NCBI RefSeq assembly: GCF_019915265.1
Contig: NZ_CP082780.1
Span: forward strand, 2,604,001-2,668,000
From: Bacillus aquiflavi
GTDB taxonomy: Bacteria; Bacillota; Bacilli; Bacillales; Cytobacillaceae
Direction: 5' to 3'
DNA: 64,000 bases
Under the pieces are notes generated by a model. It was not told where the DNA came from. It saw nothing but the letters and a program-made list of their open reading frames with translations, and did no database searches. Of this stretch, positions 17,710 to 27,847 are shown piece after piece. The first letter of the stretch is position 1. Every line of letters begins with the position of its first letter. Made by a program: the position numbers and the translations under genes.

Positions 17710-18651
17710 TTAATTTGTATGTCCCATTAACAAGCGGGCATATGGAGAATCGGATGGAAGTACAATTACTGTTTCTCCATTAATTGTTTTTTTGTAAGAC
17801 TCAAGAGTTCTAAATAGTTGGTAAAAGTCTTGATCCTTTGAAAAAGATTCGTTATAAACTCGTGCGGCTTCTGCTTCACCTTCTGCACGAATAGCTTCTG
17901 CATCCGCTTTTGCTTTTGATAACATTTCTTTTACTTCACGATCTGTTTCTGCGATAATTCGGATAATTCGGTTTTTTTCGGCATCCCCCATTGATAAATA
18001 TTCCTGTGCCTTAGATTCACGTTCAGAAATCATTCGCGTATAAACTGATTGTTCATTTTCCTCTGGTAAATCTGTTCGCTTCATCCGCACATCAACCACT
18101 TTAATACCATATTTATCATTCTCTAATAACTCATTCACTTTTTCTGTAACCCTGTCATTTAATGAGCCTCTTGAAGACTTCTCATCATTAATAATTTCAT
18201 CATAGTTTAATTGCCCAAGCTCAGTCCTCACAACAGAGTATATAAACTCCTCCATCCGTGACTCTGCATTTTCGAGATTACGGGCATTTGAAATCATTTT
18301 TTTTGGGTCTTCTATTCGCCAAACTGCATAATTATCAATTAACATTCTCTTTTTATCTTTCGTATTAATTTCTGCTTCTGAAACATCATATGTCATTTGA
18401 TATTTAGGCAATGTTGTAATAGATTGAATGAACGGAATTTTATAGCTGAGTCCCGGTGAACTATCGATTCGAACAACTTCCCCAAATTGACGTATGACCT
18501 TGTACTCTCCTTCTTTTACAATAAACACATTTGAAAAAGTTAAACTTAATACAACAAGCAATCCAACTATAAATACCCCTAACTTAACATATTTTCTATA
18601 AGGAAAACTACCTCTTTCTTTCCTATCCATATCAATGATGTTATCACTCAT
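17710..18651 (-). CDS. hflC: HflC-like membrane protease modulator
   Basis: SPFH/prohibitin-family protein that with HflK forms a ring around the membrane protease FtsH and modulates it. One N-terminal transmembrane segment (about 25-44) is followed by the band-7 domain (VFIVKEGEYKVIRQFGEV onward) and a coiled-coil with AKADAEAIRAEGEAEAARVY. Start at 18651 (MSDNIIDMDRK) overlaps the hflK stop and has AGAAGGAAG upstream. 313 residues. B. subtilis lacks this pair at this place; here it lies between polA and phoR. Confidence 0.9.
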   Translation of the reverse strand: MSDNIIDMDRKERGSFPYRKYVKLGVFIVGLLVVLSLTFSNVFIVKEGEYKVIRQFGEVVRIDSSPGLSYKIPFIQSITTLPKYQMTYDVSEAEINTKDKKRMLIDNYAVWRIEDPKKMISNARNLENAESRMEEFIYSVVRTELGQLNYDEIINDEKSSRGSLNDRVTEKVNELLENDKYGIKVVDVRMKRTDLPEENEQSVYTRMISERESKAQEYLSMGDAEKNRIIRIIAETDREVKEMLSKAKADAEAIRAEGEAEAARVYNESFSKDQDFYQLFRTLESYKKTINGETVIVLPSDSPYARLLMGHTN

Positions 18652-19612
18652 TTTTTTCACTTCCTTCTTCTGTTGGCTTTGTTTGCTCTTTCTCCAATGG
18701 ACGAATTGGGAAGTATTTCATAGTGTTTCCATCATCATTCATAATATAGATTTCGGTTTGAGGTAATACTTGTTCGATTGTTTCAAGAACAAGCCGTTGT
18801 CTCGTAACATCTGGGTTTTTTCGATATTCTTCATAAAGCTTATTAAAAACGGCTACATCTCCGCGAGATCTTTCGATTCGAGCAGCCTTTTCTCCTTGGG
18901 CTTGTGAAATAAGCGCATCCTTTTCACCTTGAGCTTCGTTTGTTCGCTTGTTTTGATACTTACGAGCTTCATTTATTTTTGTATTCATCGTTTCGCGAGC
19001 ATCCGTTACATTTGTAAAAGCTTTACGAACATCGTCATTAGGAAGTTCAACATCCTTTAATTTTACGGCTAATACTGATATTCCCATATCATATTTTTCA
19101 ATTAACGATGATAAAAGGTCTCGAACTTCTGCCTCAATGACAGCTTTCCCAGAAGTTAATGCATCATCGATTTTCGAACTGCCAATAATACTGCGTAATG
19201 ATGCAGATGTTGCGTCAGTTAATATCTCTTCGGGATTGTTAGTATTGTATAAAAATTTTGCAGGGTCTGTTATTCTCCATTGAACAACTAAATCAGCGAA
19301 AACGATGTTTTCATCGCCAGTAATCATTTTTGTATCAGCTTTTTTCCCTTTTAAATCTGCATCCTCTTTCTCATTATTTCCAAACTTTAAACTAAACGTT
19401 TCCTTAGATAGTTTTTCTACTTTTTGAATCGGCCAAGGCAGTTTGAAATGTAATCCTGGTTCATTAATAGCCTCGCCGGCCTTACCGAAGGTTAAAATAA
19501 CAGCTTGTTCTGATTCATCAACTGTATACCAAGTGGAAACAGCTGTAACACCTAAAAGAATAACAAGTGCACTTAAGCCGGTTATGATATAAATTCTTTT
19601 TAAACTAATCAT
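18644..19612 (-). CDS. hflK: HflK-like membrane protease modulator
   Basis: Partner of HflC in the FtsH-regulating complex. One transmembrane helix (about 5-25) is followed by the SPFH domain, starting ESEQAVILTFGKAG, and a C-terminal coiled coil with AQGEKDALISQAQGEKAAR. The tail is acidic and lacks the long glycine-rich N-terminus of proteobacterial HflK, so HflK is assigned by order and pairing. I choose ATG at 19612 (MISLKRIYIITG); a GTG three codons earlier lies too close to the ribosome binding site. 322 residues. Overlaps hflC by eight bases. Confidence 0.87.
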   Translation of the reverse strand: MISLKRIYIITGLSALVILLGVTAVSTWYTVDESEQAVILTFGKAGEAINEPGLHFKLPWPIQKVEKLSKETFSLKFGNNEKEDADLKGKKADTKMITGDENIVFADLVVQWRITDPAKFLYNTNNPEEILTDATSASLRSIIGSSKIDDALTSGKAVIEAEVRDLLSSLIEKYDMGISVLAVKLKDVELPNDDVRKAFTNVTDARETMNTKINEARKYQNKRTNEAQGEKDALISQAQGEKAARIERSRGDVAVFNKLYEEYRKNPDVTRQRLVLETIEQVLPQTEIYIMNDDGNTMKYFPIRPLEKEQTKPTEEGSEKNE

Positions 19613-19686
19613 TCCGCTCACCTTCCCCTTCTAAAAATACTCCTACATTTTTATACGATTTAATAGGCGAAAGGTTCCTTGTTACG

Positions 19687-21441
19687 TTAATATTTTGGCA
19701 ATTTTACAGAAAATACAGTGCCTTCTCCAACTTTACTCCTAACGATAATCGTTCCCTTATGTGCTTCAACTATATGCTTAACGATAGCTAAACCTAATCC
19801 GGTACCCCCTGAATTTCGACTTCTTGCTTTATCAACCCGATAAAATCGTTCAAAAATCCGCGGTAACTCTTTTTCCTCAATGCCGATCCCTGTATCGATT
19901 ACATCAATAATGACCTGATCCCTTTCATCAATTAATTTAACTTTGACTACCCCGCCTTGAGGTGTATACGTAATTCCATTATTAATTAAGTTAATAAATA
20001 CTTGTTTTAATCGATCAATATCTCCATTCATCGTTATTTCCTTATCACTAGACTCAAATTTTAACTGGATCATCTTTTCGTCGGCCTTTTTGTTTAATAG
20101 TGTCACAATCTCTTCGAGAAGAGAGTTAAAATTAAACAGTTGAGTATTTAAAGTAAAACCTTCTTGTTCTATTTTTGAAAGATCTAGTAAATCTTTAACT
20201 AACGATTGGAGTCTGTCGCTCTCTTATAAAATAATTGATAAAAAAGCTTGTAATGCTTGCTCATCTTTCATTGCCCCATCTAAAAGTGTTTCAGAAAAAC
20301 CCTTTATCGACGTAATAGGTGTCTTTAACTCATGGGAAACGTTTGCGACGAAGTCTTTCCTCATTTGTTCAAGTTTCTTTAATTCGGTTATATCATAAAA
20401 AACGAGTAAGATTCCTTTCCATACATTATTTGTCCCAATAATCGGTGCACCATAGACTTCAAAATGACGTCGTTCCATTTTTAGTGTTAAAAGCATTTGC
20501 CTTCTTACTTTTTGTTCAGTCATAAAAATCTCTTCAACAAGAGAACTGACTTCCTTGTCTTCAATAGCCTCATAGTAAAGCTTTCCGAGAAACTGATCAG
20601 AACTTACATTAAAAACTTCTTTGTATGTACGATTTACTAAGTTAATAAAGCCGCGACCATCAATTAAAATTAAACCGCTTCCCATATTTTCAATAAGGGT
20701 TGTAAGCCGATCCTGCTGCATTTCTTGTGTTTTCGCCAAATCTTGAAGATTACCAGCCAAAATATTAATTGACTTACTAAGCATACTTGCAGCTTCTTTA
20801 TTGTCTTCATTCGTTCTAGCACGATAGTTTCCTTTTGCTAACTCTATTGCTACTTTAGTTGCCGATTCAATTGGCTTCGTATAGCGGGTAGTAATACTTG
20901 TACCTAATAAAATGATCACAAATAAAGCCAAACCAAGACTAATAATTAATAACCACCATAATTGGCTGTAAGATTTTTTTAACTCATCCATCTTTGTACT
21001 AATAATAAGATATCCTTCATGTGTATCATCTTTATATATTGGAGTCCAGTAATAGTGTAAATACTGGTCATCATTAGCAACCTCTACGATTGGCTCCTCT
21101 TTATTTCTAATAATCCTATTGATAAGTTCTTTATGTTTTGTTAAGCTAGTACCGCCAAACTCGCCGCTATCATGTAAAACCTCACCAGCCTTTGTAACAA
21201 TTGTCACTCGAGCCTGAAGAATCTCGCCAATTTCATTTGTTTTAGTCTTATTTATTTGTTGAATACCGCCATTTTCCTCAATATGTAAAGCTACAAGGCT
21301 ATTTTCTTTTTCTACCCTTTCATTAAAAATGTTTATATAATAATTTTTAAATAGCTGACCAAGAATAAGACCCAAACTTATTAACACGATAATAATAAGC
21401 GTAATGAGTGCAAAAAGAAGCCTCGTGCGTAATTTTGTCAT
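19687..21441 (-). pseudogene. phoR: PhoR sensor histidine kinase, interrupted by an in-frame TAA
   Basis: PhoR senses phosphate starvation and phosphorylates PhoP. The first 405 codons hold two transmembrane segments around an extracellular domain, a HAMP, a PAS domain, and the His-box VSHELKTPITSIKGFSE. A TAA at 20224-20226 follows FLSIIL. The same frame continues without another stop through ESDRLQSLVKDLLDLSK and the whole ATP-binding domain (N-box, DTGIGIEEKELPRIFERFYR, GGTGLGLAIVKH) to 19687. Read through, it would be a normal 584-codon PhoR. A single base change (for example AAA to TAA) explains it. As written, the phosphoacceptor and catalytic domains are separated; the start overlaps phoP by four bases. 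Confidence 0.88.
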
Positions 21442-22154
21442 TCCCCTTTAGGCTCCTCAAATTTATATCCTAAACCACGTATCGTTTTTATATAAACTGG
21501 CTTTTTCGTATTCTCTTCTATTTTTTCTCTAAGATGGCTAATATGTACATCAACTATTCTCGTATCCCCTGCAAAATCATAGTTCCAAACAGAACTTAAT
21601 AATTGATCTCTCGTTAAAACTCTCCCTTTATTTTTCGCTAAAAAGAGAAGTAACTCAAATTCTTTTGGGGTAAATTCAAGCTGTTCATCCCCATAATAAG
21701 CTTCGTATTGTTCAGGATAAATTTTCAGCTTGCCTATCATGATACTGCCTTCCTCACCTTCATTTTCCAACTCTTCTTGTTTGAAGTGAGATCTTCGCAA
21801 GATTGCTTTAACACGTGCAACTAGTTCTCTAGGACTAAAAGGCTTCGTCATATAATCGTCTGCACCAAGTTCTAGGCCTAAAACTTTATCAAATTCATCA
21901 TCCTTTGCAGTCAGCATTAATATTGGTGTCGAAACTTTTTGCTGACGAAGTTCCTTACATACTTCTATTCCATCTAACTTTGGTAACATCAGATCTAAAA
22001 TGATTAAATCTAACTTCTGCTCTAGCGCCATTCTTTTTCCTGCTTCTCCATCCATAGCTGTTACAACTTTAAAGCCTGCTTGCTCTAGATTATAGCTGAG
22101 CAATGTAACGATTGATTGTTCATCATCTACAACAAGTACTTTTTTTGTCTCCAT
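21438..22154 (-). CDS. phoP: Phosphate-response regulator PhoP
   Basis: OmpR-type response regulator that controls the Pho regulon. The receiver domain has the acidic pocket DDE, the phosphoacceptor Asp in LIILDLMLPKLDG, the Thr in LMLTAKDDE and the Lys in YMTKPFSPRE. The C-terminal winged helix ends with the usual VYIKTIRGLGYKFEEP. Start at 22154 (METKKVLVVDDEQ) follows TGGAGG; an ATG four codons earlier overlaps that site. 238 residues, intact, although its partner kinase gene is interrupted. Ends in a four-base overlap with phoR. Confidence 0.95.
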   Translation of the reverse strand: METKKVLVVDDEQSIVTLLSYNLEQAGFKVVTAMDGEAGKRMALEQKLDLIILDLMLPKLDGIEVCKELRQQKVSTPILMLTAKDDEFDKVLGLELGADDYMTKPFSPRELVARVKAILRRSHFKQEELENEGEEGSIMIGKLKIYPEQYEAYYGDEQLEFTPKEFELLLFLAKNKGRVLTRDQLLSSVWNYDFAGDTRIVDVHISHLREKIEENTKKPVYIKTIRGLGYKFEEPKGE

Positions 22155-22240
22155 AATTTCCTCCATTATCTCTTCTCACTACTGTTTTAGCCCTATCATA
22201 TCATTTACTAACTAAAGAGCAATTATTTTTAAAAATGATC

Positions 22241-22867
22241 CTATTTAAAATATCTCGTTTTTTGTGGAAAATGACAAGTATAACTTGAGGACAATAAAAC
22301 TACGAAGGATTCACCATTTTCACTGCTACTCTCATGATCTTTGAGAGGCGATAGAAAGGCTTTGAGCCACCCAAAGCCTTTAAATTGATTTAAAAAATTT
22401 TCTAAGGAATTCCCATCAATTTCTTCAATTTTGTATGGAGGAATAGCCGTTAATTTTCCTTCAATTACTTTTTCCTCTGCTTCATTAGTACCAAATACAT
22501 CGATATCAATTGAATGTTTGTCTATATTTACTGCTGTAACTTCGAACAAAAACTGAATCGTTTCATAATGAAATACAGGCTTTAAGAAACGAATTTCTTG
22601 TTTTAAAATATGACTTCCTGGTCCCGGTAAATATTTAGAAATAGCTGAAGTAATAATACCTGTTAACATTAAACTAGGTACAATCGGCTTCTCATATGGG
22701 GTTTGTGATGCGTAGTCGTGTTGAATAAAAAGTGGATTTGCGTCGTTTGTTAATCCTAAATAAAGCAATAAATCTTTATCTTCAATTTGTTCAGTTAATG
22801 TTAGCTTTTCTCCAACTGATATTTCTTCAATCTGTCTACCAAGCTTTCTTTTTTTCCCAAGTAACAT
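22241..22867 (-). CDS. MaoC-like hot-dog-fold dehydratase
   Basis: A 208-residue protein whose first ~150 residues fit a MaoC-type hot-dog domain: EISVGEKLTLTEQIEDKDLLLYLGLTNDANPLFIQHDYA, followed by IVPSLMLTGIITSAISKYLPGPGS. Such proteins hydrate or dehydrate acyl-CoA or acyl-ACP thioesters. The Asp-x-x-x-x-His pattern (DANPLFIQH) is a plausible catalytic pair. The last ~50 residues have no counterpart I recognise. It lies between mdh and phoP, downstream of the mdh terminator. Its substrate cannot be told. Confidence 0.75.
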   Translation of the reverse strand: MLLGKKRKLGRQIEEISVGEKLTLTEQIEDKDLLLYLGLTNDANPLFIQHDYASQTPYEKPIVPSLMLTGIITSAISKYLPGPGSHILKQEIRFLKPVFHYETIQFLFEVTAVNIDKHSIDIDVFGTNEAEEKVIEGKLTAIPPYKIEEIDGNSLENFLNQFKGFGWLKAFLSPLKDHESSSENGESFVVLLSSSYTCHFPQKTRYFK

Positions 22868-22899
22868 GAAGTATGGGCACCTCCGTCAAATCATTGAAA

Positions 22900-22922
22900 A
22901 AATTCGGGGGCTGTCCCCCGAA
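22900..22922 (-). terminator. Terminator of mdh
   Basis: TTCGGGGG and CCCCCGAA pair across ACAG and are followed by TTTTTT on the minus strand. Confidence 0.85.
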
Positions 22923-22940
22923 TAATATAAAATAAAAAGC

Positions 22941-23879
22941 TTATGCTAAAACTTTCATTACATTACGAACAGATTGTGCTGACTTCTCTAAAGCTGCCTT
23001 TTCTTCTTCTGTTAATGCTAACTCGATGTTTTTTTCAATTCCATTCGCGCCTAAAATTGTAGGAACACCAAGGTAAATCCCTTCATAACCATACTCGCCC
23101 TCTAAATAAGCAATTGAAGGAAGAACACGGCGTTGATCTTTAAAAATCGCTTCACACATTTCTACAAGAGAAGCGGCTGGGGCATAATAAGCACTTCCGT
23201 TTCCTAATAAGTTAACGATTTCTCCCCCACCTTTACGAGTACGTTCAACAATTTCATCAAGGCGCTCTTTTGGAATTAACGTTTCTAACGGAATGCCACC
23301 TGCATATGAATAACGAACAAGCGGTACCATGTCATCTCCATGACCACCTAAAACAAATCCAGTAATGTCTTTTACAGATAGATTTAGTTCTTGGGCAATA
23401 AATGTACGGAAACGAGCAGTATCAAGTACACCTGATTGACCAATTACACGGTTTTTAGGGAAGCCTGACTCTTTATATACCGTATATGTCATCGCATCTA
23501 CAGGGTTTGTTAAAACAACAATATAGCAGTTTGGTGAATATTTAACAATTTCTTGTGTAACAGACTTCATAATTTTTTGGTTTGTTTGAACTAAGTCATC
23601 ACGACTCATTCCAGGCTTACGTGCAATACCGGCAGTAATTACTACGATATCTGAGTCAGCTGTATCTGCGTAGTTTGCTGTACCAGTAATATTAGCATCA
23701 AAGCCTTGAACGGGGCTTGCTTCAAGCATATCTAACGCTTTTCCTTTAGTAGGATTCTCCATTTGTGGAATATCAACTAAAACTACATCTCCTAATTCTT
23801 TTTGTGCGAGTAAAAATGCAGTTGTTGCTCCAGTGAAACCGCCTCCAATTACGGAAACTTTTTTACGTTTTAATGACAT
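22941..23879 (-). CDS. mdh: Malate dehydrogenase
   Basis: NAD-dependent oxidation of malate to oxaloacetate in the TCA cycle. The nucleotide-binding loop is [12 protein letters not shown] (about 10-21) and is followed by VLVDIP. Substrate-binding arginines ([11 protein letters not shown]), NPVD and the active-site His in [13 protein letters not shown] are present. 312 residues, the LDH-like class usual in Bacillus. Order citZ-icd-mdh matches B. subtilis, but a stem-loop separates mdh from icd. Confidence 0.97.
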   Translation of the reverse strand: MSLKRKKVSVIGGGFTGATTAFLLAQKELGDVVLVDIPQMENPTKGKALDMLEASPVQGFDANITGTANYADTADSDIVVITAGIARKPGMSRDDLVQTNQKIMKSVTQEIVKYSPNCYIVVLTNPVDAMTYTVYKESGFPKNRVIGQSGVLDTARFRTFIAQELNLSVKDITGFVLGGHGDDMVPLVRYSYAGGIPLETLIPKERLDEIVERTRKGGGEIVNLLGNGSAYYAPAASLVEMCEAIFKDQRRVLPSIAYLEGEYGYEGIYLGVPTILGANGIEKNIELALTEEEKAALEKSAQSVRNVMKVLA

Positions 23880-23907
23880 GATAACCCCTCCTTATAAAAT
23901 TTTATTT

Positions 23908-23942
23908 AAGGGCTGTTCAAGTTCAAATGAACAGCCCTTAAA
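23908..23942 (-). terminator. Stem-loop between icd and mdh
   Basis: AAGGGCTGTTCA and TGAACAGCCCTT form a perfect inverted repeat just after the icd stop. The following bases on the minus strand (AAATAAAATTTT) are only moderately T-rich, so it may be a partial terminator or a processing site that balances icd and mdh levels. Confidence 0.65.
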
Positions 23943-23954
23943 ATAAATTAGGGA

Positions 23955-25226
23955 TTAATCCATATTTTTAATTAGTTCATCACCAAATTCAGAGCATTTA
24001 ACTTCTTTTGCTCCATCCATCAAGCGGGCAAAATCATAAGTAACAACTTTCGAAGCAATTGTCTTCTCCATTGATTTGAAAATTAATTGTGCAGCTTCGT
24101 CCCAGCCTAAGTGTTGAAGCATTAGTACTCCTGAAAGGATCACAGAAGACGGATTTACTTTATCTAAACCGGCATATTTAGGTGCTGTACCGTGTGTTGC
24201 TTCAAAAATGGCATGTCCAGTTTCATAGTTAATATTAGCTCCTGGAGCTATACCGATACCGCCTACTTGTGCTGCTAATGCGTCTGAAATATAGTCGCCA
24301 TTTAAGTTCATCGTTGCAACAACATCAAATTCACGCGGACGAGTTAAAATTTGTTGTAAGAAAATATCTGCAATCGCATCTTTAATAATAATTTTTCCTT
24401 GTGCTTCAGCGTCTGCTTGTGCCTTGTTTGCAGCCTCAACGCCTTTTTTTTCTTTAATTTCGTCGTATTGAGCCCATGTAAACACTTTATCTCCAAATTC
24501 CTGTTCAGCTAGTTCATAACCCCAATTTTTAAATGCACCTTCCGTAAACTTCATAATATTTCCTTTATGTACAAGCGTTACGGATTTACGTCCTTCTTTA
24601 ATTGCATAGTTAATTGCTGCACGTACTAAGCGCTTTGTTCCATCTTCTGAAACAGGTTTAATCCCAACTCCAGAAGTTTCTGGGAAGCGAATTTTTGTAA
24701 CACCCATTTCATTTTGCAGGAAGTCAATTAATTTTTTAGCTTCGTCAGAGCCTTTTTCATATTCAATACCAGCATAAATATCTTCAGTATTTTCACGGAA
24801 AATAACCATATTTGTATCTTGTGGTCGTTTTACAGGTGAAGGTACTCCTTCAAACCAGCGAACAGGACGCAAACAAACGTATAGATCTAATTCTTGGCAA
24901 AGGGCAACATTTAAAGAACGGATACCTCCTCCAATCGGAGTTGTAAGCGGTCCTTTAATTGCAATAAAATATTCGTTAATTGATTCTAATGTTTCTGCTG
25001 GCAGCCATTCACCTGTTTGATTGAATGCTTTTTCACCAGCTAGCACTTCTTTCCAAACAATTTTTCTTTCGCCTTTATAGGCTTTCTCTACAGCAGCATC
25101 TAAAACTTTTGAAGCTGCAGCCCAAATATCCGGACCAGTTCCGTCCCCCTCAATAAACGGAATGATCGGATTGTTTGGAACGTTTAGCTTTCCACTCTCC
25201 ACCTTGATTTTTTCACCTTGACTCAT
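23955..25226 (-). CDS. icd: Isocitrate dehydrogenase [NADP]
   Basis: Oxidative decarboxylation of isocitrate to 2-oxoglutarate with NADP. The protein shows [14 protein letters not shown] near the start, the substrate loop [15 protein letters not shown] (Ser that is phosphorylated in E. coli), [13 protein letters not shown] and the nucleotide site [10 protein letters not shown]. 423 residues, identical in length to B. subtilis CitC. Lies between citZ and mdh. Confidence 0.97.
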   Translation of the reverse strand: MSQGEKIKVESGKLNVPNNPIIPFIEGDGTGPDIWAAASKVLDAAVEKAYKGERKIVWKEVLAGEKAFNQTGEWLPAETLESINEYFIAIKGPLTTPIGGGIRSLNVALCQELDLYVCLRPVRWFEGVPSPVKRPQDTNMVIFRENTEDIYAGIEYEKGSDEAKKLIDFLQNEMGVTKIRFPETSGVGIKPVSEDGTKRLVRAAINYAIKEGRKSVTLVHKGNIMKFTEGAFKNWGYELAEQEFGDKVFTWAQYDEIKEKKGVEAANKAQADAEAQGKIIIKDAIADIFLQQILTRPREFDVVATMNLNGDYISDALAAQVGGIGIAPGANINYETGHAIFEATHGTAPKYAGLDKVNPSSVILSGVLMLQHLGWDEAAQLIFKSMEKTIASKVVTYDFARLMDGAKEVKCSEFGDELIKNMD

Positions 25227-25377
25227 GTCTTTCTCCCTCCAATTAAATGAAACTATTTTGACTAAACCATTTATTTTAGTTTAGTCATCCCCCACCATAA
25301 AAAAGGTGAAAGATGATCAATGAAGAAATTTTGTTCAAAAATGACACTATTTCTTCATATTCACTATTTTACATGAT

Positions 25378-25412
25378 CAAAGGTTAGAAGTAAAAAAACC
25401 CCTAACCTTTGT
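25378..25412 (-). terminator. Stem-loop between citZ and icd
   Basis: AAAGGTTAG and CTAACCTTT pair around a loop rich in T. It may attenuate or end transcription from the citZ promoter. Confidence 0.5.
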
Positions 25413-25464
25413 TTCATACATATATATATTACAACAAATTTCGCGAAAAATGTAATTCAAAAAA

Positions 25465-26583
25465 TTAACTGCGTTCGCTAATTGGCACGTAAGTTTGTTT
25501 TCCAGGTCCTGTATACTCAGCACGTGGACGAATTAAACGATTATTATCATATTGCTCAAGAATATGAGCTAACCAGCCTGATACACGGCTAACAGCAAAA
25601 ATTGGTGTAAATAGATCGTGATCGATACCTAAGCTGTGGTAAACTGAAGCCGAGTAAAAATCAACGTTAGGCGGTAATTTTTTCTCACCAGTTACAATGC
25701 TTTCAATTTTTCTAGACATTTCGTACCAATGAGGTTCGCCAGTCAATTTTGTTAGTTTTTCTGACATTATTCTTAAATGTTTTGCCCGTGGATCTCCCTT
25801 ACGATAAACACGGTGTCCGAAGCCCATAATTTTTTCTCTATTATTTAATTTTTCTCGAACATATGGTTCAACATTTTCTAATGATCCTATTTCTGAAAGC
25901 ATTTTCATTACAGCTTCGTTTGCACCGCCGTGAAGAGGACCTTTTAATGCTCCAATAGCAGAAGTAATACCAGAGTAAACATCGGATAAAGTTGCTACAC
26001 AAACACGTGCAGTAAATGTAGAGGCATTCAGCTCATGATCTGCGTGAAGAACAAGCGCCTTATTAAATGCTTCAATAGCAATTGCTTCTGGTTCTTTGCC
26101 AGTCAACATGTATAGAAAGTTAGCAGCAAAACCTAAATCTTTGCGAGGTGCAACTGGCTCAAGACCTTTTCTAATCCGCGCAAAAGCAGTTACAATCGTT
26201 GGCATTTTCGCTTGTAAACGAATCGCCTTACGATAATTTGCTTCCGGCTCCATGATATCTGCTTCCTCATCATATAATGCTAATAATGATACAGCTGTAC
26301 GAAGTGCACCCATTGGATGTACTTTATTAATTGGATACATTTTAAAATGCTCAATGACTTCTTGAGGTAAAGTAGCATTTTCCGCTAACTCGTTTGTTAA
26401 ATTTTCCAATTCTGCTTCGTTAGGTAATTTTCGATGCCACAATAAATAAATAACTTCTTCAAAAGTAGCGTTTTCTGCTAAGTCATCAATGTTGTAGCCT
26501 ACGTATGTGAGTGTATCATCGATGATGGAACTGATTGAGGATGTTGTAGCAACTACTCCTTCTAGACCGCGTGTAACTGTCAT
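25465..26583 (-). CDS. citZ: Citrate synthase
   Basis: Condenses acetyl-CoA with oxaloacetate to citrate. Family features: GLEGVVATTSSISSIID at the N-terminus, HADHELNASTFTARV with the conserved His, GPLHGGANEAVMKML with the catalytic His, MGFGHRVYRKGDPRAKHL, and the active-site Asp in NVDFYSASVY. 372 residues, type II-like Bacillus form. First gene of citZ-icd-mdh. The upstream region has a good -10 and a cre-like site, in keeping with carbon catabolite control. Confidence 0.97.
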   Translation of the reverse strand: MTVTRGLEGVVATTSSISSIIDDTLTYVGYNIDDLAENATFEEVIYLLWHRKLPNEAELENLTNELAENATLPQEVIEHFKMYPINKVHPMGALRTAVSLLALYDEEADIMEPEANYRKAIRLQAKMPTIVTAFARIRKGLEPVAPRKDLGFAANFLYMLTGKEPEAIAIEAFNKALVLHADHELNASTFTARVCVATLSDVYSGITSAIGALKGPLHGGANEAVMKMLSEIGSLENVEPYVREKLNNREKIMGFGHRVYRKGDPRAKHLRIMSEKLTKLTGEPHWYEMSRKIESIVTGEKKLPPNVDFYSASVYHSLGIDHDLFTPIFAVSRVSGWLAHILEQYDNNRLIRPRAEYTGPGKQTYVPISERS

Positions 26584-26767
26584 AATGAACCTCTCCTTTT
26601 ACAAAATAATTTCCCCATTACCCATTTTTTTAGTGATTTTTTTTTTTTTATTAAAATAGCTAGTCAAATATTTATTTTATCATTTATTCTTGAAGCTAGC
26701 TAAATTTAGCGACTTAACTATATCGTTTATTTAATAATTGAGCGAGTGCTCGGTAATTTTGCATAAA

Positions 26768-26783
26768 AGAAAATGCTTTCATT
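26768..26783 (-). promoter_or_regulatory. Possible CcpA cre site in the citZ leader
   Basis: AATGAAAGCATTTTCT on the minus strand resembles the cre consensus (WTGNAANCGNWNNCW) with mismatches at the central G and end. It lies 29 bases downstream of a TATAAT -10 (26812-26817). CcpA represses citZ in B. subtilis. The -35 is poor. The rest of 26584-26912 has no gene. Confidence 0.4.
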
Positions 26784-26912
26784 TTCCTTTAAAAATGAAA
26801 TTTTCACCTATATTATACCCCTAAATATTTTTTGGCCAGACTACAAGTCCTATTATAATCAATTATCAGATTTTTGTGAATAAAATCCGAAAATTATTTT
26901 ACAAAAAAAAGA

Positions 26913-27374
26913 TCATTTTATCATTTGTAAAATTTTCATTGCAAAATATGCTATTCCCGCACCAATCAGCGGTCCAACAGCAACTCCTTTAAATAAGGAT
27001 ACGGCTAAAATTGTCCCTAATACAAGTGCTGTAGTAATATGAGGATCTTCAGCTAATAATATAATCCCACCTTTTGCAAGTAATGCGACTGCAATTCCTG
27101 AAATTAAGGCAATCCATGCATAAGGTGATTTAAAGGCAGTAAATAAATCATTAAAACCAATCTGTCCTGTTGCAATAGGAGCCAGCACAGCAATCGTAAT
27201 AATTGTTACACCCCAATTAATACCTTTTGACTGTAACAAGGAAAAAATCTTTTCATCTAAACCCATCGCTTTCATTAGTAATAAAAACAAAACAGCTATT
27301 ATAAGCGACTGATTTTTTGCTAAAAAACCGACACATAATAATAAAATTAAGAAAACAATAGGTTGATTTAGCAA
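26913..27374 (-). CDS. ytwI: DUF441 membrane protein (YtwI family)
   Basis: A 153-residue membrane protein with four to five hydrophobic helices, starting MLNQPIVFLILLLCVGFLAKNQSL. It matches the UPF0756/DUF441 family, whose function is unknown. In B. subtilis it lies between citZ and ytvI, as here. Conserved motifs include GINWGVTIITIAVLAPIATG and GVAVGPLIGAGIAY. The ytvI gene is divergent. Confidence 0.85.
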   Translation of the reverse strand: MLNQPIVFLILLLCVGFLAKNQSLIIAVLFLLLMKAMGLDEKIFSLLQSKGINWGVTIITIAVLAPIATGQIGFNDLFTAFKSPYAWIALISGIAVALLAKGGIILLAEDPHITTALVLGTILAVSLFKGVAVGPLIGAGIAYFAMKILQMIK

Positions 27375-27847
27375 TCTAACTGCCCTCCTATAAGTAATAT
27401 TATTGTACCAAAATATTTATTTTTCTACTAAAGATAAGCTCACAAAATTGGAATTCGGAATTGATGGAACATTCATACTGAAGAAACTAATTTGAAATGA
27501 GATACTGATAAAGTAAATATTTGTGAACTGCTCGAAAAATTACTTGATGCGAAAGCGAATAGAACAAGCATTTATAAGTTCTTTGTTAACAGTCTGAACC
27601 CATTCAGGAAAAATATTGGTAAAATCCATCCTTATGAATGTTACAATCTATATTTACAAGCAACAATTTACTTAAAAATTCACCCGCGTTTTCATGGGAT
27701 TCTAGAATATAATTTAAAGTAATTCAATATAAAATTAAATGCTTTTCTTTGTTTAATTTGGTAAAATAAAGTTTAGATAAGGGATCATTCTCTTACGTCT
27801 ATTATGAACTTTTATCTTTAAATGTTGTTTAAAAGGGAGGTAACTAG
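27375..27847. other. Divergent intergenic region ytwI/ytvI
   Basis: Contains a degenerate dispersed element (27500-27597, minus) and, close to 27840, the ytvI ribosome binding site. No other gene is seen. Confidence 0.4.
27500..27597 (-). repeat. Dispersed MITE-like intergenic element, degenerate copy C
   Basis: Minus strand: CAGACTGTTAACAAAG, then TGTTCTATTCGCTTTCGC, then AAATATTTACTTTATC. Compared with copy A the middle is shorter. No flanking hairpin duplication is visible, so it looks old. Confidence 0.55.
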
